Origin: Halichondria panicea
Taxonomy: Eukaryota > Porifera > Demospongiae > Suberitida > Halichondriidae
DNA: 64,000 nt
NCBI RefSeq assembly: GCF_963675165.1
Contig: NC_087383.1
Location: 3,688,979-3,752,978, forward strand
Direction: 5' to 3'
Below, in pieces: positions 1-9,849 of the stretch (positions within the stretch are counted from its first letter, which is position 1; each line of letters starts with the position of its first letter). The translations under genes and the position numbers were made by a program. The notes under the pieces were generated by a model. It did no database searches and was not told the origin of the DNA. It worked only from the letters and a program-made list of their open reading frames with translations.

Positions 1-476
1 AACTTTACTAGATGCTCAATCAGTTCACTGAATGTAACAGTAACCGAACAGTTCAGTATTGTTAGCACATCTACAGACAAAACGAGTAGCTAGATATCGA
101 ATCGCTTACCAAACAAAGTGCACAGAGACCATCATCTTGAATTGCGCTTATGTTATCAGCATGTTCCTCACCAAACACAGGCAAGGCTGAACTGAAAGGG
201 AGAAAGGATCCAAAAAGAACCAAAAGAACTGTCACCGGTCCATACTGCATGCTAACGTCACTGACTCAGCACTCAGCTAGCTCTGCATGGAGTACAAGTA
301 GTATGTGAAAGGAATTCACTGACACTTGAATATTATTATTGGGTACCAGTGACCAGGGGAAATCCCTAGGGCGACACACCCACTTGACCTTCTGAAGCCA
401 AAAACTAACTTCTCACAGTGCTAGTGCAGTAGACAGAGTCTCTTGTCTGGCGTTCCAGTCTCATCCAGCAAGTATA
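1..476. other. 5' flank of dehydrogenase gene
   Basis: No convincing coding exon, RNA gene or repeat is visible. The last part must hold the promoter and 5' UTR of the dehydrogenase starting at 477. Confidence 0.4.
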
Positions 477-3341
477 ATGAGCAGTACAGGTGCAGGTGTA
501 CCAGCCACAATGAAGGCTCTGGTAAAGTCAGAGGAGGGGGTGTCTTATGAGTACAAAGAGGTGCCTGTACCTGCTCCAGTTGGGGATGAGCTGCTAGTGA
601 AGGTGAGGAAGGTTGCCCTCTGTGGATCGGATATCAGCCTCTATCAGTGGAACACTGGTGAGGAGAGTTTGAGGTGTTTTGCAGGTATAGCTAGATTGAT
701 CGTTCACTTTATAGGCGGTTTTTCTAGTTTTTGCTCATAGAGCTAGAGCTAGAGCCAGCTATGTTCGTTCATTTTGCTCTAGTTGTATCCCTACACGGCA
801 AATGTAATTTATGCATCTAAAGTCATGCAGTTTGCTTATTATCATGTAGTTGCTCAAACAATTGCTAACGTTCCCTTCACTCCTGGTCATGAAATGGTGG
901 GAGAGGTGAGTCGTATCTACAGGCCTTGTTCAATTTGCAACTTACTGTACGTTGTCAACTATACATTGCAGCTGTTGCTTGCAGCAGATTTCTTTTTATT
1001 GGCTTGCGTCATTAATTATTTTGTTGTTAGTCACCTGCATCCGATGAAATAGGGTGTTTCCCCTTGTATTTACCAAGCCGCTCAACTTGTATGATGCTTG
1101 TAGCATATAGGCTTGTAAATAAATTACAGAAACAATAGCTGAACTACATGTGTAATAAATATTACACTAATAATTGTACGATTCATTGAACCTCTCATCA
1201 ATTCATACAGATAGTGTGTATGGGTCCAGAGGTTCCTCCTGAGTACAGTATCGGCAGGCGCGTGTGTGTGGAGAACCACTTCTACTGTGGCCACTGCTAC
1301 CAGTGCACTCATGGTAGGCTGTTATTTGACGTCACTCTTTCATCTAGTTTTCTCTGAGCATATGATAATGGGCAATGGCGTTCATGTCTGCTGATAGCAG
1401 TATCTTCTTTTCCCTGCAGATCAAAGGCACATTTGCCAAAACATGGACCAGTTTGGGCATGGAAAAGGAACAATCTATGGAGGATGCTCTGAGTACACAA
1501 TCATCCCAGCCAAGTATGCCTACTTGCTGACCACAGACTTGACCGACTCACAAGCTGCCTTGTTGGAACGTAAGCTGCATGTCTGCATCAGTATCTACAA
1601 TGAATTTAGTGTTAGTGCATGGGGATATAGTAATTAATAGCTACCTTGCTGATTATATAAATAGACTATACGTATAGTTGCATGGGATTTGAAAATGTTC
1701 TATTCAGCATGTGGTGTGGCTCATCAAGCACTGGAATCCATTGACCCTAAAGGAGATGATATTCTTATTCAAGGTACGTTCTTGAATGAACCATAATTAT
1801 TATGTTACAAATCACTGAATTTCCCCCTTTCTCCCTCTCTCTCTCAGGGTGTGGACCGGTTGGTCTGTTAGCTGTTGGTCTGGCAAAAGCTATGGGAGCT
1901 ACTAAAATGTAAGCTGTGTTTTAAGCAAGGGACCGCCACATAAGATCGTGTAGTGTCTATATAATTATTACGTTTTCCTTGCAGTCTTGCAGCAGATATT
2001 GTTGAATCAAGGTTGGAAATGGCCGTAAAAGCTGGAGCTAATGTCATCATCAACTGCAAAAAAGAAAATCTAAAAGAACGAGGTACATAAAGCTTTTGCG
2101 AAATAAAATTAACCTTGTCATTTAATATTGTTCTGTGAAGTTCTTCAAGAGACAGATAATAACGGTGTGGGGAGGCTACTCGAGGCTACAGGGTCTGCTG
2201 TGATGGTCAATCAGTGCTTTTCTCTATTAAGGTACGTAGAAAAATTGACACTACTATTCTAAATAATGATGTCATGATAATTATCTGTTTGTAGGAAAGG
2301 TGGCTCTGTGGTACTAGTTGGACTGCCAAAGGTATTTGTCTACGCTCTACTTCGCTACGTAGTTACAGTGTCATCTGTACACTGCATTACTACAATGTTT
2401 TGCGAGCTAAGCATCAAACATATGATATAATTTATCAATTTGCATCTGTATAATTATTTGACTAGCAAAACATTGATTGTAGTAATACGGTGTTAATAGC
2501 ACCATGCAGGAATATGTACTCCTGATAGCACCCTTGCATGGGTATATACCAACAGGGCTATGGACACTTTGCTTTAACCATTATATTGAGAGACCTGGTT
2601 GTTATAAAATGACCTTGACCATACTACACACAATATTGCAGGCTCCAATCCACATCGAGCGTCCGTTGGAAGATCTTGTGTTCCGGTCCATTACTCTCAA
2701 GACTGTTCACGGACGGAAGATCTTTCACACTTGGAGGGAGATTGAGCGCATTGTCTCGAAAGGCCTGTACGTACAGGCAATACCATTGTACTTATATGTA
2801 ACGTGCGTGCACTAGTTCAATCTTTGATTAATAGTAGCCTATATAGGAATATGGCTTATTGGTTTATGCCGCCTATTTAAGCTACTGATTGTTGATAACG
2901 TACCGTTGTGCTAGAAATAATATATGCGAGTATAAAATTATGTGTTGGTCAATTTTAAGGCTCTGAAAACATTATTTGATGCGATTAACTTATTTCCTCG
3001 TTCAAGCGCTGCGATTTAAAAAATGTACAAACCTCAAATTAATTGTACATTATGTGCATGAGTCCAAATAATGTACACAATTAATTTTTGTAGGATATTG
3101 ACGGATCCATTGGTGACTCATGATATCCCAATGAGCAAGTATGAAGAGGTTAGTTCATACATCCCAAGACACTTATCCTAAGAGTTGTGGTTATTGTAGA
3201 CACTTACATTTAAGACTTGTGGACACTTGCACAATTACGCATTTATTCATTTTCTTCATCATTATGTACATGTACATGCAGGCGTTCAAAGTGCTCATGA
3301 GTGGTGAAGGATGCAAGATTTGTATGACTCCGGGACAGTAA
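477..3341 (+). CDS. MDR zinc dehydrogenase, L-threonine 3-dehydrogenase-like (12 exons)
   Basis: Predicted exons: 477-657, 850-905, 1211-1313, 1420-1569, 1708-1773, 1848-1908, 1985-2082, 2141-2231, 2295-2331, 2642-2766, 3094-3148, 3282-3341. They join in frame through GT-AG introns into 360 residues, the usual family length. Seen: catalytic-zinc Cys49 in CGSD and His74 in PGHE; structural-zinc Cys105, 108, 111 and 119 with the C-x2-C-x2-C-x7-C spacing of Tdh; NAD-binding GCGPVG at 186-191; and a GRKIFHTW block near the C-terminus that matches GREMFETW of bacterial Tdh. Known for the family: NAD-dependent oxidation of threonine to 2-amino-3-oxobutyrate. Substrate is inferred; sorbitol/butanediol-dehydrogenase-like activity is the main alternative. 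No targeting peptide is obvious. The start is the first in-frame Met; Met12 is a second candidate (MKALV resembles the bacterial N-terminus). Confidence 0.85.
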
Positions 3342-3442
3342 CAGCTAGCTATAGCACTGGACCACGTTCCATGTTTTGTAGGGATTTGTGCACTTTCAAG
3401 TAAAGTTGACGTACCATACTAGTCATTATGATGGCATAATTA

Positions 3443-3673
3443 TACCGTATAGCGCGACATTTTCGAGGTGCTTAATTTTCGCTGATTTCGTGGGTTAGCA
3501 ATCCTACACAAAAATTAAGTCTACGAAAATTGTTTTTTTAATTAGAATTATCTGCTATAACGTGCAAAGATTAAAGGTGTGGCTTTCGGTAAGCAGTCAT
3601 TCCACGAACATTGTGCAATGAAATGCTTTTAGAGGCCTTACCACGTGCCTCGAAAATTTCGCACTATACAGTA
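3443..3673. mobile_element. MITE with TACCGTATAGCG-type ends
   Basis: The left end (TACCGTATAGCGCGAC...) and the right end (...TCGCACTATACAGTA) are inverted complements over about 29 bp with few mismatches. There is no coding capacity. It is the first of many copies of this end family in the window; a truncated reverse-oriented relative lies at about 47696-47850. Confidence 0.7.
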
Positions 3674-3825
3674 ACCTCTCCATTAGAACATAGAAAAGTA
3701 TTAAGATATCATTATTACCATGGTTATGTGTGATCGCTGTGACCAAAAATGACTTACCTTCACATTTTGAAAATGCAGCCTGCAATACCAATTTGTAGAA
3801 ATCAAAATTAATAATTAATTATTAG

Positions 3826-3972
3826 TATCAAAAGAAAGCTCTTACGGATGGATATTTGGGGTGAACTCCCTGTATCGCTGTAAACATTTATGATTTGTAT
3901 GCTTACTGCATGTATACAAAATACGTGATAGCAGCCCTAAATATATCCACCTATAAGAGCTTTCTTTTGATA
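3826..3972. repeat. Hairpin-forming inverted repeat
   Basis: TATCAAAAGAAAGCTCTTA at the left end is matched by its near-complement at the right end; arms are about 35 bp around a roughly 75 bp centre. Likely a small MITE. Confidence 0.6.
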
Positions 3973-4106
3973 TAGATCGTACCCATGAAAATTTTGGCAG
4001 CATTATTTTACCAATAGCTTGGCATGTGAAATACCGATGCGTGGGATCCCAGTTTAAATTTTCGCTAACTGAAACGCAAAATTTTGCACGTTATGAAATT
4101 TCTAAT

Positions 4107-4240
4107 GGCGGGTAATTTTCGTGAGTTAAAAATATTCGTTAGTTTCGTGGGAATCTAAACGAAATTTTAACTCACGAATACCACCGTTTTTGAGTTTAAC
4201 GAATTTTTTACCCCACGGAAATTACACGCTATACGGTATA
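4107..4240. mobile_element. Short MITE of the GCGGGTAATTTTCG type
   Basis: The left arm GGCGGGTAATTTTCGTGAG pairs with a right arm reading CCCCACGGAAATTACACGC followed by TATACGGTA. The same arms recur at 12114-12324 and 17019-17221. Confidence 0.6.
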
Positions 4241-4341
4241 CGGTAGTCTGAGTCAGCAATGAGCCCCACCCACCCACCCTTCTAATTGCTAGAACTGTTT
4301 AACTTGGCAATGCATGGATAGGACGAGAGAAGGTATGACAC

Positions 4342-4465
4342 GCGTGCCTCGATTTAGCAATTAGCCTCTGCATAACTTTTAGCGTGGGTGGATAATCGAG
4401 GCATAATAATTAGTACGCCCACGCTCAATGTTATTGCAGACGCTAATTGCTAAATTGAGGCACGC
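4342..4465. repeat. Inverted-repeat element
   Basis: GCGTGCCTCGATTTAGCAAT at the left and its near-perfect complement at the right (24-bp arms). The centre carries further inverted pairs around GCGTGGG. Non-coding. Confidence 0.55.
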
Positions 4466-4867
4466 ATGTTATGTAGATCTCTGGCTATGTCACACTGCAT
4501 GCCACTCTGCCCATTAATAATGTCACAGTGGCTATATGACCTTGATCTCATGCAGAGATCAAAGGAAACAATACATGCATATACCTGGTACTCTCAATAT
4601 AAATATATGGGTGGGCAGTGTCTTAATTTTATAAGTTCATGAGATGTTTACCAATTACTATTATATATAGTGCATGGAGCAGTTTACATAAAACAAGTAA
4701 GTTTTAATTAGTATATGCTGAATGATGATTTCATCCAATTTTCACAATCAATATACTAATAGTTTATATCATATCCTATTTAGATTGTATGGTATAATAA
4801 TTATATAATCATAGCATATAATTCTACCTCATATAATTTTAGGCCCTAATTATCTGTGATGATTTCG

Positions 4868-5121
4868 GAGTTCACTCTGTTTGACCTTGTAGTCTAGTAA
4901 GATATTTCTTCCAGTTCTTTCTTAGTTTAGTGTTGAAACAGAGCAGCGTAATTGGATAGGATGCTCCGTGTAGGCTGTCAACACAAGCAAATGTCATCCT
5001 GCGCAAAATAAGCCCAGTTTCCTAGGTAGTCTTCCACTCCTGCTAGCTGTAGCAACTCATAAATTGCAGTGCTCAGAAGAAAACCTATGCCTACATTGCA
5101 TGAGATCAAAAATAACATCAC
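4868..5121 (-). pseudogene. 7TM receptor remnant, C-terminal part
   Basis: Read on the minus strand, this stretch gives the TM6-TM7 end of the receptor family, including AGVEDYLGNWAYF, the region before TM7, and a broken TM7/tail block ending in SNRV. It has frameshifts and a stop and lacks everything upstream of TM6. The closest intact relative by eye is the gene at 42275. It lies head-to-head with the oxidase at 5719, so it keeps the divergent pairing in mirror image. Confidence 0.8.
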
Positions 5122-5718
5122 TATAATACCACAAGACTAAGAAAAAGGAGAGGCTGCGAAAGAGGCTAGTGTGGATCGTCTCTGTACAGCCTGCAGAACA
5201 TGGAGCTTAATGGTGCCTTAATTGGGTCTATTTAATTATTGGATTCTCAGTTATGAGCGCACGTGATAACACCTGACGGTGGATGGCGCGCGTCCAACCT
5301 CCTCATGGGACTGGCCAGGTAATCATGTCTTCATTGTGTACTGTGGTTCAGGGAAAAGGGTGTGGTTTCCTGTGTGGTCACAGTAGCTACAGCATACCAG
5401 CAAGACAGTGCGTGACGTTACAGGCTATAACTACATTCCAAACATTTTGGGACGAGTCATTGACAGTCACCTGGCCAGTTCCTTTCCCAAATAAGGGGCG
5501 TGGTTTCCAGTCTAGTTTATCACCACATGTGTAAACACAAGTAATGTGTTTTGTAACAATATATGCATGTGTTTTGTGTACATTGGTTTGGCATATTAGG
5601 AACTGTTGATCAAGACTTTCTGTCATGTGCATGCCAAGCATGTGTTAATTGACCTCTAGATTAACTTGATTAGCACAGATCTCACAATCTTGACAGTATA
5701 GAGAGATCTATAACAACA
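5122..5718. other. Upstream region of oxidase 1
   Basis: Holds the presumed promoter of the oxidase at 5719. An 83-codon open frame here looks accidental. CTGGCCAG with pyrimidine-rich flanks occurs twice (about 5311 and 5471) in an inverted-repeat-like setting, suggesting an old inserted element. Confidence 0.35.
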
Positions 5719-7248
5719 ATGTCAGGACAAGTAGATCTACACCCCCCACCCAGAGCTGGGCCCTCTAAGAAGGTGGTGATAGTAGGAGGTGGTCTGGCAG
5801 GTCTAGCAGCAGCTCACACACTCTCATCTACTCTCAAGAATGTCAACTTAGACATCAAGTTGTTGGAAGCCAAGCCATACCCTGGCGGAAGAGTCAAGTC
5901 GGTGCCGATACAAGACGGAAAATACTTTGCTGAAATTGGAGCATACTTTTTGTATTACTTTAATGAAGCTACTAGCTTTACTGATTTCTTAGAGAGCCGA
6001 CAATTGGCATCCAACAAGACTGCTGAATCCCATAACGAGATCTTCACTGATACCGGAATTCCAAACATCCATTTTTTGAGCAATGGGGAGTTAATTCAGT
6101 TCTCATCAGCCAAACACTATGAAAAGATGTTTGCAGACGTTTTTGATGAATTGGGTGAATGCTATGACAGAGAAGATTGGAATTATGTGATTCGAAAAGA
6201 GTGGCCTAAAAAGAACAAGAAGTGGCAACGGTCTGATTTTTCCCTAGATGAGTATTTGGAAACACGATATTTTGAAGCCGTTGAAGCCTCTGCTCCAATG
6301 CAGCTGCCAACTGGTTGCACTCCTAGGCATATCTACAATCGAATGACAATCTACGAGAGATTCATGAATGGAACAGACCTTGCCAACCTTGATGTGAGCA
6401 GTATTGGGGAATCTTTTGACCCTGATTGTGAGTACCTACAACGTGCAAACTATTCCGAGATAGTGTCAGCGATTTCAAAAGAGCTACCACCCGATACTCT
6501 TCAGTGCTCCAACGTAGTCAAGGCGATTAATTGGACTGAAAAAGCTGCTAATAGTGAGAGTATCCCACCCATTACAGTTCACTGTGAAAATGGCCAGGCT
6601 TATGATGCTCACCATGTGATAATAACCACATCATTAGGAGTGCTGAAATTATGGGCTAGTATCAATGAAACTTTTAGTCCCTCTCTCCCGGCAGACAAAC
6701 TGGAAGCCATATCAAAACTAGGTATGGGTGAAGGATGCAGTGTTTTTTACGAGTTCTCGGCTCCTCTGATTGACAAAGAACATCAAGTTATTGAACTATT
6801 TTGGCTGGAAGAAGAGTTGCAGTATCTTTCCAAATATCCGTGGGCCCAGTCACTCGATGCATTCATCAGGCAAAAAGACTCAAACGTATACGGTACATGG
6901 TTTGCTGCTGACAAAGCTAGAGGAATTGAGGCTGCCACAAATCAGGAGAGAATCGATGGAATCAGCTTGGTACTCGAGAAATTCTTGAAAAAACGAATTT
7001 GCCCCACAAGAGTAATCATTGGCGCCTGGACTAGTGACCCGCATGTGCTGGGTGTGTATTCTTATTGTGCTAAAGGTAGTGATGAAATGGACCGTGTCGC
7101 CCTCTCTGAGCCGGTTGATGGTTCGAGCTCGATGCAGCTGCTCTTTGCAGGGGAGGCCACTCATGTATCGTTGTTTGGAACAACCAATGGTGCATTCGAA
7201 ACAGGAGTGAGGGAAGCAAAACGATTACTAGAACATTACAGTATATAG
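5719..7248 (+). CDS. FAD amine oxidase, polyamine-oxidase-like (copy 1)
   Basis: Intronless, 509 residues, the usual length for this flavoenzyme fold. Seen: Rossmann motif VIVGGGLAGLAAAH at 20-33, Glu50 plus PGGR at 55-58 (FAD ribose and diphosphate contacts), TSLGVLK in the substrate domain, the WTSDP...GVYSY block, and a C-terminal FAGEATH...TTNGAF FAD motif from 476. These match spermine/polyamine oxidases (amino-oxidase family) best. Known for the family: oxidative cleavage of polyamines giving an aldehyde, an amine and hydrogen peroxide. Odd: in the LGMGEGCSVFYEF block (around 334-346) the lysine that contacts flavin N5 in relatives is not present; Ser341 sits where I align it. No signal peptide or SKL ending, so cytosolic location is likely. 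It differs from the other copies by a KNKKWQRSDFS stretch and is the only copy on the plus strand, convergent with copy 2. Confidence 0.9.
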   Translation: MSGQVDLHPPPRAGPSKKVVIVGGGLAGLAAAHTLSSTLKNVNLDIKLLEAKPYPGGRVKSVPIQDGKYFAEIGAYFLYYFNEATSFTDFLESRQLASNKTAESHNEIFTDTGIPNIHFLSNGELIQFSSAKHYEKMFADVFDELGECYDREDWNYVIRKEWPKKNKKWQRSDFSLDEYLETRYFEAVEASAPMQLPTGCTPRHIYNRMTIYERFMNGTDLANLDVSSIGESFDPDCEYLQRANYSEIVSAISKELPPDTLQCSNVVKAINWTEKAANSESIPPITVHCENGQAYDAHHVIITTSLGVLKLWASINETFSPSLPADKLEAISKLGMGEGCSVFYEFSAPLIDKEHQVIELFWLEEELQYLSKYPWAQSLDAFIRQKDSNVYGTWFAADKARGIEAATNQERIDGISLVLEKFLKKRICPTRVIIGAWTSDPHVLGVYSYCAKGSDEMDRVALSEPVDGSSSMQLLFAGEATHVSLFGTTNGAFETGVREAKRLLEHYSI

Positions 7249-7555
7249 ATTGATGCTTACTATACATTTGTTATGCATGCATGCATATAAATTTATTGCG
7301 TGTTGATGTACAAGGAATTGAATGCTATAAGCTATGCGCTTAGATGTAGGTTACAGGAATATCTCATGATGGGAAGTAGTTATTCCCAATTAGATATTTA
7401 CGGGAAATAAAACATTCTAAGGAATGATTATGTTTATACAGGATACAATGTTAGTATTCTAGCCATTAATACAAGTAATGATCTTATCATCTACCACTTT
7501 TAATTTGGTATAGGTGAAAATAAAAAGCACAGGTATGATCAATTTGAAACTGTTT
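7249..7555. other. Spacer between convergent oxidase copies 1 and 2
   Basis: AT-rich 3' flanks of two genes that end toward each other. No coding signal or clear hairpin was seen; polyadenylation signals of both genes are expected here (AATAAA at about 7408). Confidence 0.4.
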
Positions 7556-9070
7556 CTATATATTGTAATGTTCTAGCAACCGTTTAGCTTCCCTCACTCC
7601 AGATTCGAATGCGCCATTAGTTGTTCCATACATTGATACATGCGTAGCCTCCCCTGCAAAGAGCAGCTGCATCGAGCTCGAACCATCAACCGGCTCAGAG
7701 AGGGCGACACGGTCCATTTCATCACTACCTTTAGCACAATAAGAATACACACCCAGCACATGAGGGTCACTAGTCCAGGCGCCAATGATTACTCTTGTGG
7801 GGCAAATTCGTTTTTTCAAGAACTTCTCGAGTACCAAGCTGATTCCTTCGATTCTCTCCTGATTTGTGGCAGCCTCAATTCCTCTAGCCTTGTCAGCAGC
7901 AAACCATGTGCCGTATACGTTTGAGTCTCTTTGTCTAATCATTACATCGAGTGACTGAGCCCATGGATATTTGGAAAGATACTGCAACTCTTCTTCCAGC
8001 CAAAATAGTTCAATAACTCGATGTTCTTTGTCAATCAGAGGAGCCGAGAACTCGTAAAAAACACTGCATCCTTCGCCCATACCTAGTTTTGATATGGCTT
8101 CCAGCTTGTCTGCCGGGAGAGAGGGACTAAATGTTTCATTGATACAAGCCCATAATTTCAGCACTCCTAATGACGTGGTTACTATCACATGGTGAGCATC
8201 ATAAACCTGGCCATTTTCACAGTGAACTGTAATGGGAGGGATATCACTCTCACTATTAGCAGCTTTGTCAGTCCAGTTGATCGCCTTGACTACGTTGGAG
8301 CACTGAAGAGTATCGGGTGGTAGCTCTTTAGAAATGGCCGATACTATCTCGGAATAGTTTGCACGTTGTAGGTACTCACAATCAGGGTCTAAGTAATCTC
8401 CATAAGCGCTCGCATCAAGGTTGGCAAGGTCTGTTCCATTCATGAATCTCTCGTAGATAATCATTCGATTGTAGATATGCCTAGGAGTGCAACCAGTTGG
8501 CAGCTGCATTGGAGCAGAGGCTTCAACAGCTTCAAAATATCGAGCTTCTAAATACTCTTCAGGCGGGAGATACGTCCTGTTCGTTTTAGGCCACTCTTTT
8601 CGAATCACATAATTCCAATCTTTCTTGTCATAGCATTGGCACAATTCCTCCACAAGTTCCGCAAACATTGTTTCATAGTGTTTGGCTGATGAGAACTGAA
8701 TTTCTTCGCCATTGCTCAAAAAATGGATGTTTGGAATTCCAGTATCAGTAAATATTTCATTATGGGATTCAGCAGTCTTGTTGGATGCCAATTGTCGGCT
8801 CTCCAAGAAATCAGTAAAATTAGTAGCTTTGTTAAAGTAATACAAAAAACACGCTCCAATTTCAGCGAAGTATTTTCCGTCTTGTATCGGCACCGACTTG
8901 GCTCTTCCGCCAGGGTATGGCTTGGCTTCCAACAACTTGATGTCTAAGTTGATATTCTTGAGAGTAGATGAGAGTGTGTGAGCTGCTGCTAGACCTGCCA
9001 GACCACCTCCTACTATCACCACCTTCTTGGAGGGCCCAGCTCTGGGTAGGGAATGAAGCTGTCCTGACAT
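7556..9070 (-). CDS. FAD amine oxidase, polyamine-oxidase-like (copy 2)
   Basis: Intronless, 504 residues from the ATG at 9070. The frame stays open upstream to an ATG at 9145 (529 residues), but I prefer the MSGQ start because copies 1 and 5 begin there and copy 5 has no upstream extension. All FAD motifs of copy 1 are present (GGGLAG, PGGR, FAGEATH) and the flavin lysine is again missing from the LGMGEGCSVFYEF block. Its promoter side faces the receptor gene at 9850. This copy is almost identical to the frameshifted copy at 25613, within the large direct repeat. Confidence 0.9.
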   Translation of the reverse strand: MSGQLHSLPRAGPSKKVVIVGGGLAGLAAAHTLSSTLKNINLDIKLLEAKPYPGGRAKSVPIQDGKYFAEIGACFLYYFNKATNFTDFLESRQLASNKTAESHNEIFTDTGIPNIHFLSNGEEIQFSSAKHYETMFAELVEELCQCYDKKDWNYVIRKEWPKTNRTYLPPEEYLEARYFEAVEASAPMQLPTGCTPRHIYNRMIIYERFMNGTDLANLDASAYGDYLDPDCEYLQRANYSEIVSAISKELPPDTLQCSNVVKAINWTDKAANSESDIPPITVHCENGQVYDAHHVIVTTSLGVLKLWACINETFSPSLPADKLEAISKLGMGEGCSVFYEFSAPLIDKEHRVIELFWLEEELQYLSKYPWAQSLDVMIRQRDSNVYGTWFAADKARGIEAATNQERIEGISLVLEKFLKKRICPTRVIIGAWTSDPHVLGVYSYCAKGSDEMDRVALSEPVDGSSSMQLLFAGEATHVSMYGTTNGAFESGVREAKRLLEHYNI

Positions 9071-9849
9071 TACACTGGCTATAAGGCTATAAGGCTGTAA
9101 GTAATAAAAATGGCTTGGTTGGAGCTTAAGAACTGTGTCACTCACTAAACCACTGTACTGTATATGGCTTTTAGGTCAGGAATGACAGAGGAAGCCAATG
9201 TAATTCAAGCCATGCAGGTACTCATGCAGCCATGCATTTCATGCTTCCAAGAAAATAGACACATGCATGCAGTAAGTGATCTTAATTAGCTGAGAATTTA
9301 TATGTATCAAAGGAAATTTCTTTGAAAAGAAAATGCATGACACAATACATGCATTTCCTGTGTTAGAGCTAGAGTCTATACTAAAATTAATTAAGAGTGC
9401 TGACATCTACATTTTTTTGAGCTGGATTTTCTTTGACTCATTCATGCAACTGTGAACCACGTTCACAGTGTCAGTGGTTCATGTCGGTTAACATGTCGGT
9501 TCATGTCGGTTAACACACTTGAAAAGAATAATATTCATAGCAGTGTTACATAATGCAGCAGAACAATTCCCAGATAAGTTTGCAACCCGACGTCCCTGGC
9601 GGGACGGTCGAGCCACGCCCAACTAGTATCTATAGTGAATACATACAATTAATATAATGTCAATCGTAAATTTAAAAGTACAATTCTCGATTATTTAATT
9701 GCTAAAGTAATTTCAGCCAAAACAGTCCTGCTAGATGAATAGGAGTGAACGACAACTATACAGTGCCGAGAATAGCAAGAATGCAAAAGTCACACTTATC
9801 TCTTTCATAATTATAGATTGAAATTTATTATACACAAGAACTCAAGAAA
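9071..9849. promoter_or_regulatory. Divergent promoter between oxidase 2 and receptor
   Basis: The 779 bp between the two ATGs holds both 5' ends. Next to the oxidase start are three near-repeats of GGCTATAA. Further along are a perfect inverted repeat (9451-9467), repeats of TTCATGTCGGTTAA (9479-9513), and a receptor-proximal block with GTGAACGACAACTAT (about 9745) and AATAGCAAGAATGCAA (about 9771). The same layout recurs at 15256-15915 and 27126-27921. Function is inferred from position and conservation among copies. Confidence 0.55.
9451..9467. promoter_or_regulatory. Perfect palindrome with 3-nt spacer in divergent promoter
   Basis: TGTGAACCACGTTCACA is a perfect 7-bp inverted repeat around CAC. 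Its layout resembles nuclear-receptor inverted-repeat-3 sites, but no factor can be named. Kept unchanged at 15533-15549 and 27533-27549. Confidence 0.4.

Noticed and set aside
5283-5534. 83-codon open frame upstream of oxidase 1
   Set aside because: Contains inverted-repeat-like sequence, no protein-like features, and an overlapping antisense frame is equally long.
7640-7924. Antisense open frames inside the oxidase genes (about 94 and 74 codons)
   Set aside because: They recur only because the oxidase sequence recurs; codon patterns follow the oxidase frame.
9071-9145. 25-codon N-terminal extension of oxidase copies 2-4 (MSDTVLKLQPSHF...)
   Set aside because: Absent from copies 1 and 5, and it covers the GGCTATAA repeats next to the start; the MSGQ start is shared by all five.
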